A stretch of DNA of 64,000 bases from Aquibium sp. ELW1220 (GTDB taxonomy: Bacteria > Pseudomonadota > Alphaproteobacteria > Rhizobiales > Rhizobiaceae), in assembly GCF_030398385.1 (NCBI RefSeq), contig NZ_JAOAOQ010000004.1, positions 62,001 through 126,000 on the forward strand, in the 5' to 3' direction. The notes beneath the pieces are model-generated. The model saw nothing but the letters and a program-made list of their open reading frames with translations, made no database searches and was not told where the DNA came from. Made by a program: the position numbers and the translations under genes. Shown in pieces: positions 55,796-64,000 of this stretch (positions are counted from its first letter, which is position 1; each line of letters opens with the position of its first letter).

Positions 55796-56899
55796 ATGGG
55801 CTTCAAATGCGGCATCGTTGGGCTTCCCAACGTGGGCAAGTCGACCTTGTTCAATGCGCTCACCCGGACCGCCGCCGCGCAGGCGGCGAACTATCCCTTC
55901 TGCACCATCGAGCCGAACACCGGCGAGGTGGCGGTGCCGGATCCGCGGCTGAAGAAGCTCGCCGCTGCCGGCAAGTCGAAGGAGATCATCCCGACCCGCA
56001 TCTCCTTCGTCGACATCGCCGGCCTGGTGCGCGGCGCCTCGAAGGGCGAAGGGCTCGGCAACCAGTTCCTCGCCAACATCCGCGAGGTCGACGCGGTGGT
56101 GCACGTGCTGCGCTGCTTCGAGGATGACGACATCACCCATGTCGAGGGCCGCATCGACCCCGTGGCCGACGCCGAGACGGTCGAGACCGAGCTGATGCTG
56201 GCCGACCTCGACAGCCTCGAGCGCCGCATCGTGCAGTTCCGCAAGCGCGCCGGCGTCAAGGACAAGGAAGCGCTGACCATCCTGCCGGTCATGGAACAGG
56301 CGCTCGCCCTGCTCAACGACGGCAAGCCGGTGCGCATTCTTCTGGGCAAGCTGGCAGCAGACGAGCTCGAGATCCTGCAGTCGCTCAACCTCCTGACCGC
56401 GCATCCCGTCCTCTACGTCTGCAACGTCTCGGAGGCCGACGCCGCCAAGGGCAATGCGCACACTGCCGCCGTGGAGAAGATGGCCGCCGCGCAGGGCGCC
56501 GGTACCGTCGTCATTTCCGCCGCGATCGAAGCGGAGGTGGCGCAGCTTCCCGACGAGGAGGCGCAGGAATTCCTCGCCGATCTCGGCCTCAAGGAGCCGG
56601 GCTTGGACAAGCTCATCCGCGCCGGCTACGACCTTTTGCACCTGATCACCTATTTCACCGTCGGTCCGAAGGAGACGCGCGCCTGGACCATCCACCGCGG
56701 CACCAAGGCGCCGCAGGCGGCCGGCGTCATCCACACCGACTTCGAGAAGGGCTTCATCCGCGCCCAGACCATCGCCTATGACGACTTCGTCACGCTGGGA
56801 GGCGAAGTCCCGGCCAAGGAAGCGGGCAAGGCGCGCGACGAAGGCAAGGAATACGTCGTCCAGGACGGCGACGTGCTGCTGTTCAAGTTCAACGTCTGA
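55796..56899 (+). CDS. ychF: Redox-regulated ATPase YchF
   Basis: The 367-residue Obg-family ATPase has the G1 motif GLPNVGKST, FVDIAGLVRGASKGEG, and a C-terminal TGS domain ending QDGDVLLFKFNV. YchF binds ribosomes and prefers ATP. In rhizobial genomes it usually follows pth. Confidence 0.97.
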   Translation: MGFKCGIVGLPNVGKSTLFNALTRTAAAQAANYPFCTIEPNTGEVAVPDPRLKKLAAAGKSKEIIPTRISFVDIAGLVRGASKGEGLGNQFLANIREVDAVVHVLRCFEDDDITHVEGRIDPVADAETVETELMLADLDSLERRIVQFRKRAGVKDKEALTILPVMEQALALLNDGKPVRILLGKLAADELEILQSLNLLTAHPVLYVCNVSEADAAKGNAHTAAVEKMAAAQGAGTVVISAAIEAEVAQLPDEEAQEFLADLGLKEPGLDKLIRAGYDLLHLITYFTVGPKETRAWTIHRGTKAPQAAGVIHTDFEKGFIRAQTIAYDDFVTLGGEVPAKEAGKARDEGKEYVVQDGDVLLFKFNV

Positions 56900-56961
56900 G
56901 CGACGCGCGGCGGGGTCGCCTCCGGCACCGGACGCCGATGCGACGCGTCCGGGAGGCGCCC

Positions 56962-57393
56962 TTGCCGATCCAGTCCCCGTCCCTTCGCCCGGCCACCCGA
57001 GCCGACGCGGCCTTCTTCGTGGATCTCGAGGAAGCCTGCATGCGCGCCTACGCGGTGGCGCTGTGGGGCGAGTGGCGCCCCTCGGCGACCGTCGAGAGCT
57101 TCGATCCGGCGGGCATGCGCGTCATCCTGATGGACGGACAGGACGCTGGCGTGCTCGTGACAGGACCGGAGGCAGGGCATCTGCGCGTCCAGAAGCTCTA
57201 TGTATCGCCCGACTGCCAGAACCGTGGCCTGGGCGCCTGGGCCCTCGGCGTGGCGATCGCCGAGGCCGAGGCCGCCGGGCTGCCGGTGATGCTCACCGTG
57301 CTCACCACCAACCCCGCCCGCCGCTTCTACGAGCGCGAGGGGTTCCGTCTCGCGGGCGAGACCCCGGAGCGTCTCACGATGGTGCGTCCGTAG
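56962..57393 (+). CDS. GNAT-family acetyltransferase
   Basis: The product has about 143 residues with a GNAT core, LYVSPDCQNRGLGAWALG (acetyl-CoA loop) and NPARRFYEREGF. I favour the TTG at 56962 since GGGAGG lies 5 bases upstream; an ATG at 56938 would add 8 residues. The substrate is unknown. Confidence 0.85.
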   Translation: MPIQSPSLRPATRADAAFFVDLEEACMRAYAVALWGEWRPSATVESFDPAGMRVILMDGQDAGVLVTGPEAGHLRVQKLYVSPDCQNRGLGAWALGVAIAEAEAAGLPVMLTVLTTNPARRFYEREGFRLAGETPERLTMVRP

Positions 57394-57548
57394 CGGGGAC
57401 CGCGCCCGCCGGAAGAACGGCCGTTTCCGCGCCGTCCCGGGGCCGACGGCCTCCGTCCCCCCGGTCCCGCAGGTCCGGCCCGATCACGATCGCGAGGGTG
57501 CGCGCCGCCCCGCTTCCGCCGGTTCCCGCCGCGTGCGATGTCTGGGGC

Positions 57549-58214
57549 ATGAACACGCAGACCCACATGCTGATGGGCGCCGCCCTGTTCGGCCGGCCGA
57601 TGCCGAGGCTCGCCTGGGCGGCGGTTGCCGGCGGCATCGCTCCCGACGTCCCGATGTACCTCATCGTCGCCGGGCTGCGCATGGTCGGCTACCCGATGCG
57701 CGAGATTTTCGAGCGGCTCTACTGGGAGAACTGGTGGCAGATCGCCAATGCGATCGGCCATTCCTTCGTGCTCTGGGGCGGACTGGTCGCCGTGTCGCTT
57801 ACCCTACTTCCCCGGCCCTGGTCGGACCGCTTCGCGGCGCAGCCCGCGTCGGCCACCGGACGCAACGATCCCGCGCCTCCGGCCGGCCGCCTGACGCGAT
57901 CCGCGCCGCTGCTCTTCGCCGTCTCGGCCTCCGCGCTCCTGCATTCGGCGATCGATTTCCTCGTCCACCGCGACGATGCCCACATGCAGTTCTGGCCATT
58001 GACCGAGTGGCGGTTCCGTTCGCCGCTGTCCTACTGGGATCCGGCCCACGGCGGGACCTGGTTCGGCCTCTTCGAGGCCGCGCTCGGCATCCTGCTGATC
58101 GTCGTCCTCTTCCGGCGCTACCGCTCGCGCCGCCTTCGGGCGCTCCTTGCCCTGGCGCTCGTGCTCTACGCCGCGGTTCCCGCCTATTTCATCTTCGGCA
58201 TGGCGCACCATTGA
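57549..58214 (+). CDS. Membrane-bound metal-dependent hydrolase-like protein (DUF457/YdjM-like)
   Basis: The 221-residue protein begins MNTQTHMLMGAALFG and has about five membrane segments with conserved His and Asp positions (THMLMG, GGIAPDVPMY, GHSFVLWG, HSAIDFLVHRDDAH). This fits YdjM/YbcI-like predicted membrane hydrolases. In rhizobial annotation the relatives are sometimes mislabelled CobQ. Function is unknown. Confidence 0.75.
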   Translation: MNTQTHMLMGAALFGRPMPRLAWAAVAGGIAPDVPMYLIVAGLRMVGYPMREIFERLYWENWWQIANAIGHSFVLWGGLVAVSLTLLPRPWSDRFAAQPASATGRNDPAPPAGRLTRSAPLLFAVSASALLHSAIDFLVHRDDAHMQFWPLTEWRFRSPLSYWDPAHGGTWFGLFEAALGILLIVVLFRRYRSRRLRALLALALVLYAAVPAYFIFGMAHH

Positions 58215-58240
58215 CCAGGCCCGCCCGGAGGCGGGCCTGG
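58215..58240. terminator. Perfect 11-bp hairpin between convergent genes
   Basis: CCAGGCCCGCC-CGGA-GGCGGGCCTGG directly follows the stop codon at 58214 and precedes the convergent DUF2892 gene end. It probably stops transcription from both sides despite lacking a T-tract. Confidence 0.6.
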
Positions 58241-58260
58241 CGATGGTCGCTGCAGACGCC

Positions 58261-58467
58261 TCAGGTCCGCTTGACCGGGCAGGTCGAGAGGCCGAGCACC
58301 GTGTAGAGCGGACACCAGCCCATCAGGCCGGTGGCGATCGGTACGAGGCCGATCAGGCTCCAGTAGCGCCAGGACGCATCGGGGTAGAGGAAGAAGAGCG
58401 ACAGCAGCACGAGGCCCGCCACGACGCGCAGCGCCCGGTCGATCGTGCCTTCATTGATCTTGAACAT
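58261..58467 (-). CDS. DUF2892 (YgaP-like transmembrane) protein
   Basis: The 68-residue protein begins MFKINEGTIDRALRVVAG and has two membrane segments and CPLYTVLGLSTCPV at the C-terminus, the DUF2892 pattern. Related segments are fused to rhodaneses (YgaP) and occur near sulfide or thiol metabolism. A Crp/Fnr gene lies 158 bases upstream on the same strand. Confidence 0.88.
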   Translation of the reverse strand: MFKINEGTIDRALRVVAGLVLLSLFFLYPDASWRYWSLIGLVPIATGLMGWCPLYTVLGLSTCPVKRT

Positions 58468-58553
58468 GTAAGTCCCTTCCTTGATCCAGGATGGCCGCCA
58501 AGGTGCGCCACCCGTCAATGGCGCCTGTATGGTCTTTCACGAGCGTCCGGTCG

Positions 58554-58566
58554 GTGACGTCGTCAC
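58554..58566. promoter_or_regulatory. Perfect GTGACG-T-CGTCAC palindrome
   Basis: This 13-bp dyad lies about 90 bases upstream of the DUF2892 gene and beside the Crp/Fnr gene. The GTGA/TCAC half-sites resemble Crp/Fnr-family operators with a 5-base spacer. Confidence 0.55.
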
Positions 58567-58625
58567 ATTCGGAAGACTGCAATGTGCTGGCACTCCGGGC
58601 GGTCCGCCCGGGCTAATGGAACGCA

Positions 58626-59273
58626 TCATCCGCCGACCAACGCAGCCAGGCGTCCCCGGTCCGTGATCCTGATCTGGCCGCGATCGAGGTCGACGAAGCC
58701 TTTCGCCGCCAGCGCCTCGAGCCGCCGCGAGACCACCTCGCGAGCCGAACCGATGGCGGTGGCGATCTGCTGGTGGGTCAGGTGCGCGACGCCGGAGGCA
58801 TCGGCCCGCTCGAGCAGCAGCCCCGCCAGCCGCTCCTCGATCCGCACGAAGGCGACCTGTTCGAGCACGCGCGTCACGTCGCCCATGCGTTCGGCGAAGG
58901 CGCGGAAGACGAAGCGCCGGAAGGCCTTCGAGCTTTCCATCAGGTTCATGAACAGGCCGCGCGGCACGATCGCCATGGTTACCGGCGTCTCTGCGATTGC
59001 TTCCCCCGTATAGTGCTGGCCGCCCAGCATGCCGAGCGTCGTCTGGATGCAGGTCTCCCCGGCCTCGACCGTGTAGAGCAGGATCTCGCGGCCCGACCGC
59101 CCCGTCAGGTAGACCGCGACGCGTCCGGACTTGACCAGGACAAATCCCTTCGCCTCGTCGCCCGGGCGAAACAGCACCGTCCCCTCCCCGACCGTCGTCC
59201 TCGGCAGCCGCGAGAGGTGTTCTGCGGCGGACGGGTCGAGCGCCGCGACGAGATCGTCGATGTGATCGTCCAT
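58626..59273 (-). CDS. Crp/Fnr-family regulator without Fe-S cysteines
   Basis: The 215-residue protein has a cyclic-nucleotide-like domain (about 10-125) and a Crp helix-turn-helix (THQQIATAIGSAREVVSRRLEA) whose recognition helix holds ExxSR. The cysteine cluster of oxygen-sensing FNR is absent, so it does not look like a classical Fnr. It likely controls the DUF2892 gene downstream through the nearby palindrome. Confidence 0.9.
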   Translation of the reverse strand: MDDHIDDLVAALDPSAAEHLSRLPRTTVGEGTVLFRPGDEAKGFVLVKSGRVAVYLTGRSGREILLYTVEAGETCIQTTLGMLGGQHYTGEAIAETPVTMAIVPRGLFMNLMESSKAFRRFVFRAFAERMGDVTRVLEQVAFVRIEERLAGLLLERADASGVAHLTHQQIATAIGSAREVVSRRLEALAAKGFVDLDRGQIRITDRGRLAALVGG

Positions 59274-59432
59274 GGTCCCCCGCTCTGCCGCCGCCGTCCT
59301 GCTGCCCGCATTGTCGCGCGCATCGCGCCCGGGCGAAAGCCCGCTGCGACGATCCTCCGCAGGTGCGGGCGGCGCTTGCGCTCGCTGCGGAAACCGGCGA
59401 AAAACCGTTCGGCTTTGAACAAGGTGACCCGG

Positions 59433-59900
59433 ATGACGGACAAGACATGGGCCTATGAGGATTTCGAGGTCGGCAGGATCATCGATCTCGGCCCCCGCAG
59501 GGTGGAGGCACCGGAGATGATCGAATTCGCCGCCGAATTCGATCCGCAACCGATGCATCTCGACGAGGAAGCGGGAAAGGCCAGCATCCTCGGCGGTCTC
59601 GCGGCGTCGGGCCTGTTCACCGCCGGCATCTTCATGCGCATGATGTGCGACGCCTATCTGCTGGACTCCACGTCTCAGGGCTCGCCCGGCGTCGATTACC
59701 TGAACTTCCGGCGGCCGCTGCTCGCCGGCGACACGCTGAGCGGCCGCACGACGGTGCTCTCGCGGCGCGTGTCGTCCTCCCGGCCAGGTCTCGGCTTCGT
59801 CTCCGTCCGGCATGATCTGTTCAACCAGCGCGGCGAACTCGTCTGCGAGATGGCAAACACCGGCATGTTTCTGCTGCGCAACCCCGGAGCGGCCGCATGA
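59433..59900 (+). CDS. MaoC-like hotdog dehydratase (first)
   Basis: The 155-residue hotdog-fold protein has the hydratase motif AAEFDPQPMHLDEEAGKAS. MaoC proteins hydrate or dehydrate acyl-CoAs. It overlaps the next, same-length MaoC gene by 4 bases. They may form a heteromeric enzyme; the substrate is unknown. Confidence 0.9.
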   Translation: MTDKTWAYEDFEVGRIIDLGPRRVEAPEMIEFAAEFDPQPMHLDEEAGKASILGGLAASGLFTAGIFMRMMCDAYLLDSTSQGSPGVDYLNFRRPLLAGDTLSGRTTVLSRRVSSSRPGLGFVSVRHDLFNQRGELVCEMANTGMFLLRNPGAAA

Positions 59901-60364
59901 GCCTCGACCAGAGACTGGCCATCGGCGAGACGATCGTGCTCGGCAGCCACACCTTCGGCGCCGACGAGATCAAGGCCTTCGCCGCGAAGTTCGACCCGCA
60001 ACGCTTCCATCTCGACGAGGAGGCGGCCAGGTCCAGCGTCTTCAAACGCCTCTGCGCGTCCGGCTGGCACACGATCTCCACCTGGATGAAATACAACGCA
60101 GCCGCCATGCCAGCCATCGTGGAACGGTCGAAAGCCTTTGGCGAGGCTATCGAGTTCGGCCCGGCTGCCGGCATCCGCGAACTGAAATGGCTGAAGCCCG
60201 TCTATGTCGGCGACACGATCACCTTCACCCGCAAGGCGCTCGGCCACCGCCCTCTCGCCTCGCGTCCCGGCTGGCGGATGATGACCATGGAGAACGAGGC
60301 CCTGGACCAGGACGGGACGGTGGTGATGCGCTTCTCGACGATGGTGCTGATGAAGACCGGCTGA
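59897..60364 (+). CDS. MaoC-like hotdog dehydratase (second)
   Basis: The 155-residue protein has the motif AAKFDPQRFHLDEEAARSS matching the first copy. The ATGA overlap indicates coupled translation. The pair may have arisen by tandem duplication and could assemble as a double-hotdog heterodimer like larger MaoC hydratases. Confidence 0.9.
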   Translation: MSLDQRLAIGETIVLGSHTFGADEIKAFAAKFDPQRFHLDEEAARSSVFKRLCASGWHTISTWMKYNAAAMPAIVERSKAFGEAIEFGPAAGIRELKWLKPVYVGDTITFTRKALGHRPLASRPGWRMMTMENEALDQDGTVVMRFSTMVLMKTG

Positions 60365-60383
60365 CCCGGCAGTCCCGCCTGCG

Positions 60384-60680
60384 CTACATTCCGTAGTGCC
60401 AGCTGGGTTTCGGCTCCGTGCCCAGGAACTGCACGCCGATCCGGTCGCCGATCCGCCAGCGCAGGCTGGCGCGATAGCCGATCCCGTCGGTGGGGACATA
60501 GAGAAGGAACGTTTCGGGCACCACCGTCGAAGGCGGCAGCCGGATTTCGGCACCATGCTCGTGCATGTTGCGGATCGTGCAGCTGATTTCCGAGTGCTTC
60601 ATGCCGAGCAGGATAGTCGCGCCCTTGAGCACACGCCTTCTGTGTTCGCGGGCACCAAGGAGGGACGGCTGCGGGATCAT
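60384..60680 (-). CDS. PilZ-domain protein
   Basis: The 98-residue single-domain protein has an N-terminal basic stretch (REHRRRVLKGA) followed by a beta-barrel with MHEHGAEIRLP, the pattern of PilZ. The basic motif could bind cyclic di-GMP, which the GGDEF protein at 41.7 kb should make. The output partner is unknown. Confidence 0.8.
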   Translation of the reverse strand: MIPQPSLLGAREHRRRVLKGATILLGMKHSEISCTIRNMHEHGAEIRLPPSTVVPETFLLYVPTDGIGYRASLRWRIGDRIGVQFLGTEPKPSWHYGM

Positions 60681-60848
60681 CGGGCATCTCTTGGCATTGC
60701 TCGCCGAGACTAGCTGCCAATCGTTAACCGAGGGTAAGGATTGCGCGGAACCGGAGGATGGGACCGCCGGAAAATGCAGAGCGGTCAACAACTTATAATT
60801 GACGCCCCATTCCCGCCGGTGTGCCGCGGCCGCATGGCTCCCGCCGTT

Positions 60849-61394
60849 CTAGTGCCCTTCGAAGGCGATCAGCGTGCGCACGTCGACGCCCAGCGCCTCG
60901 AGCTTTGCGCGACCGCCGAGATCGGGCAGGTCGATGACGAAGCAGGCCGCAACGATGTCGGCGCCCATCTGGGTGAGAAGCCGGCAGGCGCCGTCCGCGG
61001 TCCCACCCGTGGCGATCAGGTCGTCCACGAGCATAACCCTCTCGCCCGGCTTCACCGCATCCCGGTGCATCTCCATCTCGTCGACGCCATATTCGAGGCT
61101 ATAGGCCACCCGCACCGTGTCGTGCGGCAGCTTGCCCTTCTTGCGGATCGGGATGAAACCGGCCGACAGCTGGTGCGCGATCGCACCGCCGAGAATGAAG
61201 CCGCGCGCCTCGATGCCGGCGATCTTGTCGATCTTGGTCCCGGCATAGGGATGCACCAGTTCGTCCACCGCCCGCCGGAAGGCCCGCGCATCGCCGAGCA
61301 GCGTGGTGATGTCGCGAAACAGGATACCGGGCTTCGGGTAGTCGGGGATCGTGCGGATCGCCGACAGCAGCGTGTCCTGGAGGGTGGGGTTCAT
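60849..61394 (-). CDS. apt: Adenine phosphoribosyltransferase
   Basis: The 181-residue type I phosphoribosyltransferase has the PRPP loop [13 protein letters not shown] and [13 protein letters not shown]. It salvages adenine to AMP. It lies downstream of petABC on the same strand, an arrangement seen in other rhizobia. Confidence 0.96.
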   Translation of the reverse strand: MNPTLQDTLLSAIRTIPDYPKPGILFRDITTLLGDARAFRRAVDELVHPYAGTKIDKIAGIEARGFILGGAIAHQLSAGFIPIRKKGKLPHDTVRVAYSLEYGVDEMEMHRDAVKPGERVMLVDDLIATGGTADGACRLLTQMGADIVAACFVIDLPDLGGRAKLEALGVDVRTLIAFEGH

Positions 61395-61497
61395 GGGTGC
61401 GCTCGGCTCGTCGGTCTGTCGGTCGGGAGGCGCGCCTTCCGGTGGAATCGCGCCGGCCCGCCTTGGTACAGGACTTGGCAATGCAAGGACAGGGGCG

Positions 61498-61659
61498 ATG
61501 ATCGACCGCTCGCGCGCCTTCGCCAGCGGCTATGCCGACATCGCGATCGCCGCGACGGCGAAGGTCCACCATCTCGTCGTGCTCACCGCGAACGGCCGCC
61601 ATTTCGAGCCGCTCGGCGTGCCCTGGATGGACCCGCTGAAGGCGATACCGGCGGACTGA
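61498..61659 (+). pseudogene. C-terminal remnant of a VapC/FitB-type PIN toxin
   Basis: The frame [21 protein letters not shown] then HHLVVLTANGRHFEPLGVPW matches only the last third of PIN toxins (the second acidic centre and final strand). The N-terminal catalytic Asp, the middle and an antitoxin are absent. The 53 residues lie between apt and petC and look like a decayed toxin gene. Confidence 0.65.
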
Positions 61660-61706
61660 CGAGCGAAACCGCGCGCAATGGGCTCACCGGCACCCCCGGA
61701 ATGCCG

Positions 61707-61730
61707 AAAAGGGCGCCCTGCAGGACGCCC
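61707..61730 (-). terminator. Terminator of the petABC operon
   Basis: On the minus strand GGGCGTCC-TGCA-GGGCGCCC (one G-U pair) is followed by TTTTC, about 30 bases past the petC stop. Confidence 0.65.
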
Positions 61731-61761
61731 CCTTCATCGTTCGTTCCCTGGCCGGCAGCGC

Positions 61762-62622
61762 TCAGTGCGCCACTTCGGTCCAGACCTTGCGCTTGGTGAG
61801 ATAGACCAGGCCGGCGAAGATCAGCAGGAAGATCATCACCCGGAAGCCGGTCTTCTTGCGGTCCTCCATGTGCGGCTCGGCCGCCCACATCAGGAACGCC
61901 GAGACGTCGCGCGAATACTGGTCGATCGTCTCGGGCGAGCCGTCCTCGTAGGTCACCTGGCCATCGGAGATCGGCTGCGCCATGGCGAGCGACTTCCCGG
62001 CGATGAAATACGGATTGTAGTAGGTGCCTTCCGCGATCTCCATGCCCTCCGGCGGCTCCATCTCGTAACCGGTCAGAAGCGCGTGGATGTAATCGGGGCC
62101 CGATTCGGCATACTGCGTGAAGACATCGAAGACGAAGGTCGGGAAGCCGCGTTCCACCGCCCGCGCCTTGGCGATGAGCGAGAAATCCGGAGGCGCCGCA
62201 CCGCCGTTCGACGCAGCCGCAGCCGCCTCGTTGGGGAACGGCGACGGGAAATGGTCCGACGGCAGCGCCGGCCGCTCGAACATGTCGCCGTCCGCGTTCG
62301 GACCGTCGGTCACCGTGTACTCGGCAGCGATGGCCCGCACCTGGGCGTCCGAATAACCCAGTCCCTCGAGCGTCCGGAACGCGACGAGGCTCATCGAGTG
62401 GCAGGCCGAGCAGACCTCGCGATAGACCTTGAAGCCGCGCTGCAGCTGACCCTTGTCGTAGGTTCCGAACGGACCGGCGAAGGACCAGTCCATCTCCTGC
62501 GGCTTCAGGATCGGGAAGTGCGTGGGCTCTGCGGCGTTGTGGCCGCCCTCTTCGGCAGCAGTGGCGACCGCTGCCGAGAACATAAGGCCCACCGCCGCCA
62601 GACCGCTCAGAATCGTCTTCAT
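61762..62622 (-). CDS. petC: Cytochrome c1 of the bc1 complex
   Basis: The 286-residue protein has a signal peptide (about 1-22), the heme motif CSACH at Cys71-His75, a likely Met ligand in the PPEGM region, and a C-terminal membrane anchor (about 262-278). It transfers electrons from the Rieske protein to cytochrome c. It is separate from cytochrome b, unlike the fused fbcH of Bradyrhizobium. Confidence 0.95.
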   Translation of the reverse strand: MKTILSGLAAVGLMFSAAVATAAEEGGHNAAEPTHFPILKPQEMDWSFAGPFGTYDKGQLQRGFKVYREVCSACHSMSLVAFRTLEGLGYSDAQVRAIAAEYTVTDGPNADGDMFERPALPSDHFPSPFPNEAAAAASNGGAAPPDFSLIAKARAVERGFPTFVFDVFTQYAESGPDYIHALLTGYEMEPPEGMEIAEGTYYNPYFIAGKSLAMAQPISDGQVTYEDGSPETIDQYSRDVSAFLMWAAEPHMEDRKKTGFRVMIFLLIFAGLVYLTKRKVWTEVAH

Positions 62623-62653
62623 TCGAAAAGTCCTTTCAGATTCCAAGGTCGGC

Positions 62654-63958
62654 TCAGGCGCGCTTCTCGGGGGCAGCAGCAGCGCCATGCGGCGTCACCG
62701 TTGCACTGCCCTTGGTCTTGGCGAGCACGGCCTCGGTGATCGAGTTCGGCAGGCGGCGCGGCGTCTCGATCAGGCCCAGCAGCGGCATGATGACGATGAA
62801 GAAGCCGAAGTAGTAGAGCGACGAAAGCTGCATGGCCGGGATGTACCAGCCTTCGGCAGGCCGCGAGCCGAGCCAGCCGAGGAAGATGGCGTTGATCACG
62901 AAGAGCCAGAAGAACAGCTTGTACCAGGGGCGGTAGACCGCCGACCGCACCTTCGACGTGTCGAGCCACGGCACCACGAACAGCACCGCGATGGCTCCGA
63001 ACATGGCGAGCACGCCGCCGAGCTTGGAGTCGATCGGTCCGATGTTGAAGGTGACGGCGCGCAGGATCGCGTAGAAGGGCAGGAAGTACCACTCAGGCAC
63101 GATGTGCGCCGGCGTCTTCAGCGAATTGGCGACGGTGTAGTTGTCCGGGTGGCCCAGGAAATTGGGGATGTAGAAGACGAAGTAGGCGAACACGGCCAGG
63201 AACACGACCATGGCGAAGCCATCCTTGATGGTCGCGTAGGGCGTGAAGGCGACGGTGTCGGTCTTCGACTTCACCTCGATGCCGGTCGGGTTGGTCTGGC
63301 CCGTCACGTGCAGGGCCCACACATGCAGCACCACGACGCCCGCGATCATGAACGGCAGCAGGTAGTGCAGCGAATAGAAACGGTTCAGCGTCGGATTGTC
63401 GACGGCAAAGCCGCCGAGCAGCAGCTGCTGGATCCACTCGCCGACCAGCGGGATGGCGGTGAAGAAGCCGGTGATGACGGTGGCGCCCCAGAAGGACATC
63501 TGGCCCCAGGGCAGCACGTAGCCCATGAAGGCGGTGGCCATCATCAGAAGGTAGATGATGCAGCCGAGGATCCACAGGAGCTCGCGCGGCGCCTTGTAGG
63601 AGCCGTAGTAGAGCCCGCGGAAGATGTGGATGTAGACGGCGATGAAGAAGAAGGACGCGCCGTTGGCGTGCAGGTAGCGCAGCAGCCAGCCGGAGTTCAC
63701 GTCGCGCATGATCTTCTCGACGGATGCGAAGGCGAGCTCGGTGCTGGCCGCGTAGTGCATGGCGAGCACCACGCCGGTCAGGATCTGCAAGACCAGCATG
63801 ATCGAGAGGATGCCGCCGAACGTGTAGGCGTAGTTGAGATTGCGCGGCACCGGGTACGCCACGAAGCTGTCATACACCAGCCGGGGCAGCGGCAGGCGCT
63901 TGTCCACCCAGCGTCCGATACCCGAGGAGGGCGTGTAGGTCGAATGTCCACCGGCCAT
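62654..63958 (-). CDS. petB: Cytochrome b of the bc1 complex
   Basis: The 434-residue protein has about eight membrane helices with paired heme His in [14 protein letters not shown] and [10 protein letters not shown] regions and the quinol-site [13 protein letters not shown]. It carries both b hemes of the bc1 complex. It lies 31 bases before petC and follows petA. Confidence 0.97.
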   Translation of the reverse strand: MAGGHSTYTPSSGIGRWVDKRLPLPRLVYDSFVAYPVPRNLNYAYTFGGILSIMLVLQILTGVVLAMHYAASTELAFASVEKIMRDVNSGWLLRYLHANGASFFFIAVYIHIFRGLYYGSYKAPRELLWILGCIIYLLMMATAFMGYVLPWGQMSFWGATVITGFFTAIPLVGEWIQQLLLGGFAVDNPTLNRFYSLHYLLPFMIAGVVVLHVWALHVTGQTNPTGIEVKSKTDTVAFTPYATIKDGFAMVVFLAVFAYFVFYIPNFLGHPDNYTVANSLKTPAHIVPEWYFLPFYAILRAVTFNIGPIDSKLGGVLAMFGAIAVLFVVPWLDTSKVRSAVYRPWYKLFFWLFVINAIFLGWLGSRPAEGWYIPAMQLSSLYYFGFFIVIMPLLGLIETPRRLPNSITEAVLAKTKGSATVTPHGAAAAPEKRA

Positions 63959-63978
63959 GTTGTTCGCTCCCCTGTGAC

Positions 63979-64000
63979 TCAGCCGATCCGAATGGTCGTA
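63979..64000 (-). CDS. petA: Rieske iron-sulfur protein, last residues
   Basis: Only the final codons are inside the window: TTIRIG followed by TGA, 20 bases before the petB start. A C-terminus of this kind and the position before petB fit the Rieske subunit of the bc1 complex. The assignment rests on operon order. Confidence 0.6.

Overview
The window is GC-rich (about two thirds G+C by eye), densely coded alphaproteobacterial chromosome. The gene content points to the Hyphomicrobiales (Rhizobiales), probably near Mesorhizobium/Phyllobacteriaceae. The pointers are an sqdB-sqdD-sqdC sulfolipid cluster in the rhizobial arrangement, an asnO-ngg-M42 cluster for the osmolyte N-acetylglutaminylglutamine amide (NAGGN), a BA14K-family protein, HWE-family histidine kinase architecture, unfused petA/petB/petC followed by apt, and rplY next to pth. 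I saw no rRNA, tRNA, CRISPR array, integrase or transposase. Gene names rest on reading motifs, length and context; no database search was run.

Layout. 1-3.6 kb: the 3' end of an enolase-superfamily dehydratase, then a three-gene operon of unknown role (two membrane-anchored proteins and an alpha/beta hydrolase). 3.6-6.6 kb (minus): sqdB-sqdD-sqdC for sulfoquinovosyl diacylglycerol. 6.7-16.2 kb: a small unknown protein, an HWE kinase, a Tat-exported FAD oxidase, a LuxR-type solo regulator, SemiSWEET, SixA-like phosphatase and an unusually long UvrB. 16.4-22.7 kb: mostly small genes (a Cys-rich orphan, a DUF922 protease, CHAD protein, S21, two cold-shock proteins, a secreted Cys/His-repeat protein, BA14K) and a candidate structured small RNA at 19.81-20.04 kb. 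22.8-27.6 kb: a glyoxalase-II-like hydrolase, ilvE, and a MarR-OmpR-EnvZ-like regulatory operon. 27.6-28.8 kb: a ParS/Xre-RES toxin-antitoxin pair under a 12-bp inverted repeat. 29-34.3 kb: the NAGGN operon and a divergent MarR regulator. 34.3-40 kb: CsaA, YbjN, UbiK, Lgt, MidA-like methyltransferase, PgeF and a degenerate M24 protein. 40-49.4 kb: lipoprotein, Prs, diguanylate cyclase, rhodanese-chrA, AraC/Fsr, cupin, LysR, DUF1127, DUF502. 49.7-56.9 kb: rplY-pth and ychF, separated by about 4.7 kb of accessory genes (two SDR oxidoreductases with an AraC regulator, ExoD, VapBC). 57-64 kb: GNAT, membrane proteins, Crp/Fnr regulator, paired MaoC proteins, PilZ, apt, a PIN-toxin remnant and petABC.

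How the genes work together. The themes are envelope and osmotic adaptation (sulfolipid, NAGGN, Lgt, PgeF, ExoD), respiration and its possible control (cytochrome bc1, and a MarR/OmpR pair resembling Rhodobacter PetP/PetR), and local regulation by inverted or direct repeats beside their likely regulators. The strongest candidates for something undescribed are the small RNA at 19.81-20.04 kb, the Cys-rich orphan protein at 16.5 kb, the CHRD-repeat secreted protein at 20.7 kb, and the M24 protein that has lost its metal ligands.
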